A DNA stretch of 64,000 nucleotides from Mixophyes australis (Eukaryota > Chordata > Amphibia > Anura > Limnodynastidae): assembly GCA_036250195.1 (NCBI GenBank), contig JAVHZZ010000003.1, positions 22,535,573 through 22,599,572 on the forward strand, written 5' to 3'. The translations under genes were made by a program, and so were the position numbers. Positions within the stretch are counted from its first letter, which is position 1, and each line of letters begins with the position of its first letter. Of the stretch, positions 18,901 through 32,000 are shown piece after piece. The notes under the pieces are model-generated. The model was given only the letters and a program-made list of their open reading frames with translations, was not told where the DNA came from and did no database searches.

Positions 18901-21900
18901 GGAGAGGAGCAGTGTGATGAAGGAGGGGAACAGTGTGATGAAGGAGGGGAACAGTGTGATGAAGGAGAGGAACAGTGTGATGAAGGAGAGGAACAGTGTG
19001 ATGAAGGTGAGGAACAGTGTTATGATGTAGGGGATCGGTGTGATGAAGGAATGAAGGAGAGGAGCAGTGTGATGAAGGAGTGGAACAGTGTGATGAAGGA
19101 GAGGAACAGTGTGATGAAGGAGAGGAGCCGTGTGATGAAGGAGAGGAGCAGTGTGATGAAGGAGAGGAGCAGTGTGATGAAAGAGTGGAACAGTGTGATG
19201 AAGGAGGGGACCAGTGTGATGAAGGAGAGGACCAGTGTGATGAAGGAGAGGAACAGTGTGATGAAGGAGAGGAACAGTGTGATGAAGGAGAGGAACAGTG
19301 TGATGAAGGAGAGGAACAGTGTCATGAAGGAGAGGAACAGTGTGATGAAGGAGAGGAGCCATGTGATGAAGGAGAGGAACAGTGTGATGGAGGAGAGGAG
19401 CAGTGTGATGATAGAGAGGAACAGTGTGATGAAGGAGATTAACAGTGTGATGAAGGAGAGGAACAGTGTGATGAAGGAGAGGAACAGTGTGATGAAGGAG
19501 AGGAGCAGTGTGATGAAGGAGAGGAACAGTGTGATGAAGGAGAGGAGCAGTGTGATGAAGGAGAGGAACAGTGTGATGATGTAGGGGATCGGTGTGATGA
19601 AGGAATGAAGGAGAGGAGCAGTGTGATGAAGGAGTGGAACAGTGTGATGAAGGAGAGGAACAGTGTGATGAAGGAGGGGAGCCGTGTGATGAAGGAGAGG
19701 AACAGTGTGATGAAGGAGAGGAGCAGTGTGATCAAAGAGTGGAACAGTGTGATGAAGGAGAGGAACAGTGTGATGAAGGAGATTAACAGTGTGATGAAGG
19801 AGAGGAACAGTGTGATGAAGGAGAGGAACAGTGTGATGAAGGAGAGGAGCAGTGTGATGAAGGAGAGGAACAGTGTGATGAAGGAGAGGAGCAGTGTGAT
19901 GAAGGAGAGGAACAGTGTGATGAAGGAGAGGAACAGTGTGATGATGTAGGGGATCGGTGTGATGAAGGAATGAAGGAGAGGAGCAGTGTGATGAAGGAGG
20001 GGAACAGTGTGATGAAGGAGGGGAACAGTGTGATGAAGGAGAGGAACAGTGTGATGAAGGAGAGGAACAGTGTGATGAAGGAGAGAAACAGTGTGATGAA
20101 GGTGAGGAACAGTGTGATGATGTAGGGGATCGGTGTGATGAAGGAATGAAGGAGAGGAGCAGTGTGATGAAGGAGAGGAACAGTGTGATGAAGGAGGGGA
20201 ACAGTGTGATGAAGGAGAGGACCAGTGTGATGAAGGAGAGGAACAGTGTGATGAAGGAGAGGAACAGTGTGATGAAGGAGAGGAACAGTGTGATGAAGGT
20301 GAGGAACAGTGTGATGAAGGTGAGGAACAGTGTGATGATGTAGGGGATCGGTGTGATGAAGGAATGAAGGAGAGGAGCAGTGTGATGAAGGAGAGGAACA
20401 GTGTGATGAAGGAGAGGACCAGTGTGATGAAGGAGAGGAACAGTGTGATGAAGGAGAGGAACAGTGTGATGAAGGAGAGGAACAGTGTGATGAAGGAGAG
20501 GAGCAGTGTGATGAAAGAGAGGAACAGTGTGATGAAGGAGATTAACAGTGTGATGAAGGAGAGGAGCAGTGTGATGAAGGAGAGGAACAGTGTGATGAAG
20601 GAGAGGAACAGTGTGATGATGTAGGGGATCGGTGTGATGAAGGAATGAAGGAGAGGAGCAGTGTGATGAAGGAGTGGAACAGTGTGATGAAGGAGAGGAA
20701 GAGTGTGATGAAGGAGAGGAGCCGTGTGATGAAGGAGAGGAGCCGTGTGATGAAGGAGAGGAGCAGTGTGATGAAGGAGAGGAACAGTGTGATGAAGGAG
20801 AGGAACAGTGTAATGATGTAGGGGATCGGTGTGATGAAGGAATGAAGGAGAGGAGCAGTGTGATGAAGGAGGGGAACAGTGTGATGAAGGAGAGGAGCAG
20901 TGTGATGAAGGAGAGGAACAGTGTGATGAAGGAGAGGAACAGTGTGATGAAGGAGAGGAACAGTGTGATGAAGGAGAGGAACAGTGTGATGAAGGAGAGG
21001 AACAGTGTGATGAAGGTGAGGAACAGTGTGATGATGTAGGGGATCGGTGTGATGAAGGAATGAAGGAGAGGAGCAGTGTGATGAAGGAGAGGAACAGTGT
21101 GATGAAGGAGGGGAACAGTGTGATGAAGGAGAGGACCAGTGTGATGAAGGAGAGGAACAGTGTGATGAAGGAGAGGAACAGTGTGATGAAGGAGAGGAGC
21201 CGTGTGATGAAGGAGAGGAACAGTGTGATGAAGGAGAGGAGCAGTGTGATGAAAGAGAGGAACAGTGTGATGAAGGAGATTAACAGTGTGATGAAGGAGA
21301 GGAACAGTGTGATGAAGGAGAGGAACAGTGTGATGAAGGAGAGGAACAGTGTGATGAAGGAGAGGAGCAGTGTGATGAAAGAGAGGAACAGTGTGATGAA
21401 GGAGATTAACAGTGTGATGAAGGAGAGGAACAGTGTGATGAAGGAGAGGAACAGTGTGATGAAGGAGAGGAGCAGTGTGATGAAGGAGAGGAACAGTGTG
21501 ATGAAGGAGAGGAGCAGTGTGATGAAGGAGAGGAACAGTGTGATGAAGGAGAGGAACAGTGTGATGATGTAGGGGATCGGTGTGATGAAGGAATGAAGGA
21601 GAGGAGCAGTGTGATGAAGGAGTGGAACAGTGTGATGAAGGAGAGGAAGAGTGTGATGAAGGAGAGGAGCCGTGTGATGAAGGAGAGGAGCAGTGTGATG
21701 AAGGAGTGGAACAGTGTGATGAAGGAGAGGAACAGTGTAATGATGTAGGGGATCGGTGTGATGAAGGAATGAAGGAGAGGAGCAGTGTGATGAAGGAGTG
21801 GAACAGTGTGATGAAGGAGAGGAAGAGTGTGATGAAGGAGAGGAGCCGTGTGATGAAGGAGAGGAGCAGTGTGATGAAGGAGAGGAACAGTGTGATGAAG

Positions 21901-22070
21901 GAGAGGAACAGTGTAATGATGTAGGGGATCGGTGTGATGAAGGAATGAAGGAGAGGAGCAGTGTGATGAAGGAGGGGAACAGTGTGATGAAGGAGGGGAA
22001 CAGTGTGATGAAGGAGAGGAACAGTGTGATAAAGGAGAGGAACAGTGTGATGAAGGAGAGAAACAGTGTG
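15975..22070 (+). repeat. Tandem duplication with 3,049-bp period (two copies)
   Basis: Variant patterns at 16,031-16,393, 16,556-16,900, 17,097-17,575, 17,625-17,990 and 18,573-18,875 recur 3,049 bp later with the same order of variant units. 3,049 equals 141 units plus 11 marker octamers. A few differences exist, for example one CCGT unit versus ACCAGT around 18,085-18,150 and 21,135-21,200. Limits are approximate. Confidence 0.85.
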
Positions 22071-23504
22071 ATGAAGGAGAGGAACAGTGTGATGAAGGTG
22101 AGGAACAGTGTGATGATGTAGGGGATCGGTGTGATGAAGGAATGAAGGAGAGGAGCAGTGTGATGAAGGAGAGGAACAGTGTGATGAAGGAGGGGAACAG
22201 TGTGATGAAGGAGAGGAACAGTGTGATGAAGGAGAGGAACAGTGTGATGAAGGAGAGGAACAGTGTGATGAAGGAGAGGAACAGTGTGATGAAGGAGAGG
22301 AACAGTGTGATGAAGGTGAGGAACAGTGTGATGATGTAGGGGATCGGTGTGATGAAGGAATGAAGGAGAGGAGCAGTGTGATGAAGGAGAGGAACAGTGT
22401 GATGAAGGAGGGGAACAGTGTGATGAAGGAGAGGACCAGTGTGATGAAGGAGAGGAACAGTGTGATGAAGGAGAGGAACAGTGTGATGAAGGAGAGGAGC
22501 CGTGTGATGAAGGAGAGGAACAGTGTGATGAAGGAGAGGAGCAGTGTGATGAAAGAGAGGAACAGTGTGATGAAGGAGATTAACAGTGTGATGAAGGAGA
22601 GGAACAGTGTGATGAAGGAGAGGAACAGTGTGATGAAGGAGAGGAACAGTGTGATGAAGGAGAGGAGCAGTGTGATGAAAGAGAGGAACAGTGTGATGAA
22701 GGAGATTAACAGTGTGATGAAGGAGAGGAACAGTGTGATGAAGGAGAGGAACAGTGTGATGAAGGAGAGGAGCAGTGTGATGAAGGAGAGGAACAGTGTG
22801 ATGAAGGAGAGGAGCAGTGTGATGAAGGAGAGGAACAGTGTGATGAAGGAGAGGAACAGTGTGATGATGTAGGGGATCGGTGTGATGAAGGAATGAAGGA
22901 GAGGAGCAGTGTGATGAAGGAGTGGAACAGTGTGATGAAGGAGAGGAAGAGTGTGATGAAGGAGAGGAGCCGTGTGATGAAGGAGAGGAGCAGTGTGATG
23001 AAGGAGTGGAACAGTGTGATGAAGGAGAGGAACAGTGTAATGATGTAGGGGATCGGTGTGATGAAGGAATGAAGGAGAGGAGCAGTGTGATGAAGGAGTG
23101 GAACAGTGTGATGAAGGAGAGGAAGAGTGTGATGAAGGAGAGGAGCCGTGTGATGAAGGAGAGGAGCAGTGTGATGAAGGAGAGGAACAGTGTGATGAAG
23201 GAGAGGAACAGTGTAATGATGTAGGGGATCGGTGTGATGAAGGAATGAAGGAGAGGAGCAGTGTGATGAAGGAGGGGAACAGTGTGATGAAGGAGGGGAA
23301 CAGTGTGATGAAGGAGAGGAACAGTGTGATAAAGGAGAGGAACAGTGTGATGAAGGAGAGAAACAGTGTGATGAAGGAGAGGAACAGTGTGATGAAGGTG
23401 AGGAACAGTGTGATGATGTAGGGGATCGGTGTGATGAAGGAATGAAGGAGAGGAGCAGTGTGATGAAGGAGAGGAACAGTGTGATGAAGGAGGGGAACAG
23501 TGTG
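20905..23504 (+). repeat. Tandem duplication with 1,300-bp period (two copies)
   Basis: The blocks 21,060-21,572, 21,622-21,924 and 21,798-22,121 reappear at +1,300 with identical variant order; the copies diverge at about 22,205 versus 23,505. 1,300 equals 60 units plus 5 marker octamers. It overlaps the right end of the 3,049-bp duplication, so it arose after or across it. Confidence 0.85.
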
Positions 23505-26500
23505 ATGAAGGAGAGGACCAGTGTGATGAAGGAGAGGAACAGTGTGATGAAGGAGAGGAACAGTGTGATGAAGGAGAGGAACAGTGTGATGAAGGTGAGG
23601 AACAGTGTGATGATGTAGGGGATCGGTGTGATGAAGGAATGAAGGAGAGGAGCAGTGTGATGAAGGAGAGGAGCAGTGTGATGAAGGAGGGGAACAGTGT
23701 GATGAAGGAGAGGAGCAGTGTGATGAAGGAGAGGAACAGTGTGATGAAGGAGAGGAACAGTGTGATGAAGGAGAGGAGCCGTGTGATGAAGGAGAGGAAC
23801 AGTGTGATGAAGGAGAGGAGCAGTGTGATGAAAGAGAGGAACAGTGTGATGAAGGAGATTAACAGTGTGATGAAGGAGAGGAACAGTGTGATGAAGGAGA
23901 GGAACAGTGTGATGAAGGAGAGGAGCAGTGTGATGAAGGAGAGGAGCAGTGTGATGAAGGAGAGGAGCAGTGTGATGAAGGAGAGGAACAGTGTGATGAA
24001 GGAGAGGAACAGTGTGATGATGTAGGGGATCGGTGTGATGAAGGAATGAAGGAGAGGAGCAGTGTGATGAAGGAGTGGAACAGTGTGATGAAGGAAAGGA
24101 ACAGTGTGATGAAGGAGAGGAGCCGTGTGATGAAGGAGAGGAGCCGTGTGATGAAGGAGAGGAACAGTGTGATGAAGGAGAGGAGCAGTGTGATGAAAGA
24201 GTGGAACAGTGTGATGAAGGAGAGGAACAGTGTGATGAAGGTGAGGAACAGTGTTATGATGTAGGGGATCGGTGTGATGAAGGAATGAAGGAGAGGAGCA
24301 GTGTGATGAAGGAGTGGAACAGTGTGATGAAGGAGAGGAACAGTGTGATGAAGGAGAGGAGCCGTGTGATGAAGGAGAGGAACAGTGTGATGAAGGAGAG
24401 GAGCAGTGTGATGAAAGAGTGGAACAGTGTGATGAAGGAGGGGACCAGTGTGATGAAGGAGAGGACCAGTGTGATGAAGGAGAGGAACAGTGTGATGAAG
24501 GAGAGGAACAGTGTGATGAAGGAGAGGAACAGTGTGATGAAGGAGAGGAACAGTGTCATGAAGGAGAGGAACAGTGTGATGAAGGAGAGGAGCCATGTGA
24601 TGAAGGAGAGGAACAGTGTGATGGAGGAGAGGAGCAGTGTGATGATAGAGAGGAACAGTGTGATGAAGGAGATTAACAGTGTGATGAAGGAGAGGAACAG
24701 TGTGATGAAGGAGAGGAACAGTGTGATGAAGGAGAGGAACAGTGTGATGAAGGAGAGGAACAGTGTGATGAAGAAGAGGAGCAGTGTGATGAAGGAGAGG
24801 AACAGTGTGATGATGTAGGGGATCGGTGTGATGAAGGAATGAAGGAGAGGAGCAGTGTGATGAAGGAGTGGAACAGTGTGATGAAGGAGAGGAACAGTGT
24901 GATGAAGGAGAGGAGCCGTGTGATGAAGGAGAGGAACAGTGTGATGAAGGAGAGGAGCAGTGTGATCAAAGAGTGGAACAGTGTGATGAAGGAGAGGAAC
25001 AGTGTGATGAAGGAGATTAACAGTGTGATGAAGGAGAGGAACAGTGTGATGAAGGAGAGGAACAGTGTGATGAAGGAGAGGAGCAGTGTGATGAAGGAGA
25101 GGAACAGTGTGATGAAGGAGAGGAGCAGTGTGATGAAGGAGAGGAACAGTGTGATGAAGGAGAGGAACAGTGTGATGATGTAGGGGATCGGTGTGATGAA
25201 GGAATGAAGGAGAGGAGCAGTGTGATGAAGGAGGGGAACAGTGTGATGAAGGAGGGGAACAGTGTGATGAAGGAGAGGAACAGTGTGATAAAGGAGAGGA
25301 ACAGTGTGATGAAGGAGAGAAACAGTGTGATGAAGGAGAGGAACAGTGTGATGAAGGTGAGGAACAGTGTGATGATGTAGGGGATCGGTGTGATGAAGGA
25401 ATGAAGGAGAGGAGCAGTGTGATGAAGGAGAGGAACAGTGTGATGAAGGAGGGGAACAGTGTGATGAAGGAGAGGACCAGTGTGATGAAGGAGAGGAACA
25501 GTGTGATGAAGGAGAGGAACAGTGTGATGAAGGAGAGGAACAGTGTGATGAAGGTGAGGAACAGTGTGATGATGTAGGGGATCGGTGTGATGAAGGAATG
25601 AAGGAGAGGAGCAGTGTGATGAAGGAGAGGAGCAGTGTGATGAAGGAGGGGAACAGTGTGATGAAGGAGAGGAGCAGTGTGATGAAGGAGAGGAACAGTG
25701 TGATGAAGGAGAGGAACAGTGTGATGAAGGAGAGGAGCCGTGTGATGAAGGAGAGGAACAGTGTGATGAAGGAGAGGAGCAGTGTGATGAAAGAGAGGAA
25801 CAGTGTGATGAAGGAGATTAACAGTGTGATGAAGGAGAGGAACAGTGTGATGAAGGAGAGGAACAGTGTGATGAAGGAGAGGAGCAGTGTGATGAAGGAG
25901 AGGAGCAGTGTGATGAAGGAGAGGAGCAGTGTGATGAAGGAGAGGAACAGTGTGATGAAGGAGAGGAACAGTGTGATGATGTAGGGGATCGGTGTGATGA
26001 AGGAATGAAGGAGAGGAGCAGTGTGATGAAGGAGTGGAACAGTGTGATGAAGGAAAGGAACAGTGTGATGAAGGAGAGGAGCCGTGTGATGAAGGAGAGG
26101 AGCCGTGTGATGAAGGAGAGGAACAGTGTGATGAAGGAGAGGAGCAGTGTGATGAAAGAGTGGAACAGTGTGATGAAGGAGAGGAACAGTGTGATGAAGG
26201 TGAGGAACAGTGTTATGATGTAGGGGATCGGTGTGATGAAGGAATGAAGGAGAGGAGCAGTGTGATGAAGGAGTGGAACAGTGTGATGAAGGAGAGGAAC
26301 AGTGTGATGAAGGAGAGGAGCCGTGTGATGAAGGAGAGGAACAGTGTGATGAAGGAGAGGAGCAGTGTGATGAAAGAGTGGAACAGTGTGATGAAGGAGG
26401 GGACCAGTGTGATGAAGGAGAGGACCAGTGTGATGAAGGAGAGGAACAGTGTGATGAAGGAGAGGAACAGTGTGATGAAGGAGAGGAACAGTGTGATGAA

Positions 26501-29099
26501 GGAGAGGAACAGTGTCATGAAGGAGAGGAACAGTGTGATGAAGGAGAGGAGCCATGTGATGAAGGAGAGGAACAGTGTGATGGAGGAGAGGAGCAGTGTG
26601 ATGATAGAGAGGAACAGTGTGATGAAGGAGATTAACAGTGTGATGAAGGAGAGGAACAGTGTGATGAAGGAGAGGAACAGTGTGATGAAGGAGAGGAACA
26701 GTGTGATGAAGGAGAGGAACAGTGTGATGAAGAAGAGGAGCAGTGTGATGAAGGAGAGGAACAGTGTGATGATGTAGGGGATCGGTGTGATGAAGGAATG
26801 AAGGAGAGGAGCAGTGTGATGAAGGAGTGGAACAGTGTGATGAAGGAGAGGAACAGTGTGATGAAGGAGAGGAGCCGTGTGATGAAGGAGAGGAACAGTG
26901 TGATGAAGGAGAGGAGCAGTGTGATCAAAGAGTGGAACAGTGTGATGAAGGAGAGGAACAGTGTGATGAAGGAGATTAACAGTGTGATGAAGGAGAGGAA
27001 CAGTGTGATGAAGGAGAGGAACAGTGTGATGAAGGAGAGGAGCAGTGTGATGAAGGAGAGGAACAGTGTGATGAAGGAGAGGAGCAGTGTGATGAAGGAG
27101 AGGAACAGTGTGATGAAGGAGAGGAACAGTGTGATGATGTAGGGGATCGGTGTGATGAAGGAATGAAGGAGAGGAGCAGTGTGATGAAGGAGGGGAACAG
27201 TGTGATGAAGGAGGGGAACAGTGTGATGAAGGAGAGGAACAGTGTGATAAAGGAGAGGAACAGTGTGATGAAGGAGAGAAACAGTGTGATGAAGGAGAGG
27301 AACAGTGTGATGAAGGTGAGGAACAGTGTGATGATGTAGGGGATCGGTGTGATGAAGGAATGAAGGAGAGGAGCAGTGTGATGAAGGAGAGGAACAGTGT
27401 GATGAAGGAGGGGAACAGTGTGATGAAGGAGAGGACCAGTGTGATGAAGGAGAGGAACAGTGTGATGAAGGAGAGGAACAGTGTGATGAAGGAGAGGAAC
27501 AGTGTGATGAAGGTGAGGAACAGTGTGATGATGTAGGGGATCGGTGTGATGAAGGAATGAAGGAGAGGAGCAGTGTGATGAAGGAGAGGAGCAGTGTGAT
27601 GAAGGAGGGGAACAGTGTGATGAAGGAGAGGAGCAGTGTGATGAAGGAGAGGAACAGTGTGATGAAGGAGAGGAACAGTGTGATGAAGGAGAGGAGCCGT
27701 GTGATGAAGGAGAGGAACAGTGTGATGAAGGAGAGGAGCAGTGTGATGAAAGAGAGGAACAGTGTGATGAAGGAGATTAACAGTGTGATGAAGGAGAGGA
27801 ACAGTGTGATGAAGGAGAGGAACAGTGTGATGAAGGAGAGGAGCAGTGTGATGAAGGAGAGGAGCAGTGTGATGAAGGAGAGGAGCAGTGTGATGAAGGA
27901 GAGGAACAGTGTGATGAAGGAGAGGAACAGTGTGATGATGTAGGGGATCGGTGTGATGAAGGAATGAAGGAGAGGAGCAGTGTGATGAAGGAGTGGAACA
28001 GTGTGATGAAGGAAAGGAACAGTGTGATGAAGGAGAGGAGCCGTGTGATGAAGGAGAGGAGCCGTGTGATGAAGGAGAGGAACAGTGTGATGAAGGAGAG
28101 GAGCAGTGTGATGAAAGAGTGGAACAGTGTGATGAAGGAGAGGAACAGTGTGATGAAGGTGAGGAACAGTGTTATGATGTAGGGGATCGGTGTGATGAAG
28201 GAATGAAGGAGAGGAGCAGTGTGATGAAGGAGTGGAACAGTGTGATGAAGGAGAGGAACAGTGTGATGAAGGAGAGGAGCCGTGTGATGAAGGAGAGGAA
28301 CAGTGTGATGAAGGAGAGGAGCAGTGTGATGAAAGAGTGGAACAGTGTGATGAAGGAGGGGACCAGTGTGATGAAGGAGAGGACCAGTGTGATGAAGGAG
28401 AGGAACAGTGTGATGAAGGAGAGGAACAGTGTGATGAAGGAGAGGAACAGTGTGATGAAGGAGAGGAACAGTGTCATGAAGGAGAGGAACAGTGTGATGA
28501 AGGAGAGGAGCCATGTGATGAAGGAGAGGAACAGTGTGATGGAGGAGAGGAGCAGTGTGATGATAGAGAGGAACAGTGTGATGAAGGAGATTAACAGTGT
28601 GATGAAGGAGAGGAACAGTGTGATGAAGGAGAGGAACAGTGTGATGAAGGAGAGGAACAGTGTGATGAAGGAGAGGAACAGTGTGATGAAGAAGAGGAGC
28701 AGTGTGATGAAGGAGAGGAACAGTGTGATGATGTAGGGGATCGGTGTGATGAAGGAATGAAGGAGAGGAGCAGTGTGATGAAGGAGTGGAACAGTGTGAT
28801 GAAGGAGAGGAACAGTGTGATGAAGGAGAGGAGCCGTGTGATGAAGGAGAGGAACAGTGTGATGAAGGAGAGGAGCAGTGTGATCAAAGAGTGGAACAGT
28901 GTGATGAAGGAGAGGAACAGTGTGATGAAGGAGATTAACAGTGTGATGAAGGAGAGGAACAGTGTGATGAAGGAGAGGAACAGTGTGATGAAGGAGAGGA
29001 GCAGTGTGATGAAGGAGAGGAACAGTGTGATGAAGGAGAGGAGCAGTGTGATGAAGGAGAGGAACAGTGTGATGAAGGAGAGGAACAGTGTGATGATGT
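23222..29099 (+). repeat. Tandem triplication with 1,959-bp period
   Basis: Three consecutive copies (starting at about 23,222, 25,181 and 27,140) show the same translated variant strings at 23,639/25,598/27,557, 24,075/26,034/27,993 and 24,839/26,798/28,757, with no difference noticed by eye. 1,959 equals 91 units plus 6 marker octamers. A private unit with GAAGAAGAGG (24,77x, 26,73x, 28,69x) is in each copy. This is the most homogeneous part of the array. Confidence 0.88.
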
Positions 29100-32000
29100 A
29101 GGGGATCGGTGTGATGAAGGAATGAAGGAGAGGAGCAGTGTGATGAAGGAGGGGAACAGTGTGATGAAGGAGGGGAACAGTGTGATGAAGGAGAGGACCA
29201 GTGTGATGAAGGAGAGGAACAGTGTGATGAAGGAGAGGAACAGTGTGATGAAGGAGAGGAACAGTGTGATGAAGGTGAGGAACAGTGTGATGAAGGTGAG
29301 GAACAGTGTGATGATGTAGGGGATCGGTGTGATGAAGGAATGAAGGAGAGGAGCAGTGTGATGAAGGAGAGGAACAGTGTGATGAAGGAGAGGAACAGTG
29401 TGATGAAGGAGAGGACCAGTGTGATGAAGGAGAGGAACAGTGTGATGAAGGAGAGGAACAGTGTGATGAAGGAGAGGAACAGTGTGATGAAGGAGAGGAG
29501 CAGTGTGATGAAAGAGAGGAACAGTGTGATGAAGGAGATTAACAGTGTGATGAAGGAGAGGAGCAGTGTGATGAAGGAGAGGAACAGTGTGATGAAGGAG
29601 AGGAACAGTGTGATGATGTAGGGGATCGGTGTGATGAAGGAATGAAGGAGAGGAGCAGTGTGATGAAGGAGTGGAACAGTGTGATGAAGGAGAGGAAGAG
29701 TGTGATGAAGGAGAGGAGCCGTGTGATGAAGGAGAGGAGCCGTGTGATGAAGGAGAGGAGCAGTGTGATGAAGGAGAGGAACAGTGTGATGAAGGAGAGG
29801 AACAGTGTAATGATGTAGGGGATCGGTGTGATGAAGGAATGAAGGAGAGGAGCAGTGTGATGAAGGAGGGGAACAGTGTGATGAAGGAGAGGAGCAGTGT
29901 GATGAAGGAGAGGAACAGTGTGATGAAGGAGAGGAACAGTGTGATGAAGGAGAGGAACAGTGTGATGAAGGAGAGGAACAGTGTGATGAAGGAGAGGAAC
30001 AGTGTGATGAAGGTGAGGAACAGTGTGATGATGTAGGGGATCGGTGTGATGAAGGAATGAAGGAGAGGAGCAGTGTGATGAAGGAGAGGAACAGTGTGAT
30101 GAAGGAGGGGAACAGTGTGATGAAGGAGAGGACCAGTGTGATGAAGGAGAGGAACAGTGTGATGAAGGAGAGGAACAGTGTGATGAAGGAGAGGAACAGT
30201 GTGATGAAGGTGAGGAACAGTGTGATGATGTAGGGGATCGGTGTGATGAAGGAATGAAGGAGAGGAGCAGTGTGATGAAGGAGAGGAGCAGTGTGATGAA
30301 GGAGGGGAACAGTGTGATGAAGGAGAGGAGCAGTGTGATGAAGGAGAGGAACAGTGTGATGAAGGACAGGAACAGTGTGATGAAGGAGAGGAACAGTGTG
30401 ATGAAGGAGAGGAGCCGTGTGATGAAGGAGAGGAACAGTGTGATGAAGGAGAGGAGCAGTGTGATGAAAGAGAGGAACAGTGTGATGAAGGAGAGGAACA
30501 GTGTGATGAAGGAGAGGAGCAGTGTGATGAAAGAGAGGAACAGTGTGATGAAGGAGATTAACAGTGTGATGAAGGAGAGGAACAGTGTGATGAAGGAGAG
30601 GAACAGTGTGATGAAGGAGAGGAACAGTGTGATGAAGGAGAGGAACAGTGTGATGAAGGAGAGGAACAGTTTGATGAAGGAGAGGAACAGTGTGATGAAG
30701 GAGAGGAACAGTGTGATGAAGGAGAGGAGCAGTGTGATGAAAGAGAGGAACAGTGTGATGAAGGAGATTAACAGTGTGATGAAGGAGAGGAACAGTGTGA
30801 TGAAGGAGAGGAACAGTGTGATGACGGAGAGGAGCAGTGTGATGAAGGAGAGGAACAGTGTGATGAAGGAGAGGAGCAGTGTGATGAAGGAGAGGAGCAG
30901 TGTGATAAAGGAGAGGAACAGTGTGATGAAGGAGAGGAACAGTGTGATGATGTAGGGGATCGGTGTGATGAAGGAATGAAGGAGAGGAGCAGTGTGATGA
31001 AGGAGGGGAACAGTGTGATGAAGGAGGGGAACAGTGTGATGAAGGAGAGGAACAGTGTGATGAAGGAGAGGAACAGTGTGATGAAGGAGAGGAACAGTGT
31101 GATGAAGGAGAGGAACAGTGTGATGAAGGTGAGGAACAGTGTGATGATGTAGGGGATCGGTGTGATGAAGGAATGAAGGAGAGGAGCAGTGTGATGAAGG
31201 AGAGGAGCAGTGTGATGAAGGAGGGGAACAGTGTGATGAAGGAGAGGAGCAGTGTGATGAAGGAGAGGAACAGTGTGATGAAGGAGAGGAACAGTGTGAT
31301 GAAGGAGAGGAGCCGTGTGATGAAGGAGAGGAGCAGTGTGATGAAGGAGAGGAGCAGTGTGATGAAAGAGAGGAACAGTGTGATGAAGGAGATTAACAGT
31401 GTGATGAAGGAGAGGAACAGTGTGATGAAGGAGAGGAACAGTGTGATGAAGGAGAGGAACAGTGTGATGAAGGAGAGGAGCAGTGTGATGAAAGAGAGGA
31501 ACAGTGTGATGAAGGAGATTAACAGTGTGATGAAGGAGAGGAACAGTGTGATGAAGGAGAGGAACAGTGTGATGAAGGAGAGGAGCAGTGTGATGAAGGA
31601 GAGGAACAGTGTGATGAAGGAGAGGAGCAGTGTGATGAAGGAGAGGAACAGTGTGATGAAGGAGAGGAACAGTGTGATGATGTAGGGGATCGGTGTGATG
31701 AAGGAATGAAGGAGAGGAGCAGTGTGATGAAGGAGTGGAACAGTGTGATGAAGGAGAGGAAGAGTGTGATGAAGGAGAGGAGCCGTGTGATGAAGGAGAG
31801 GAGCAGTGTGATGAAGGAGTGGAACAGTGTGATGAAGGAGAGGAACAGTGTAATGATGTAGGGGATCGGTGTGATGAAGGAATGAAGGAGAGGAGCAGTG
31901 TGATGAAGGAGGGGAACAGTGTGATGAAGGAGAGGAACAGTGTGATGATGTAGGGGATCGGTGTGATGAAGGAATGAAGGAGAGGAGCAGTGTGATGAAG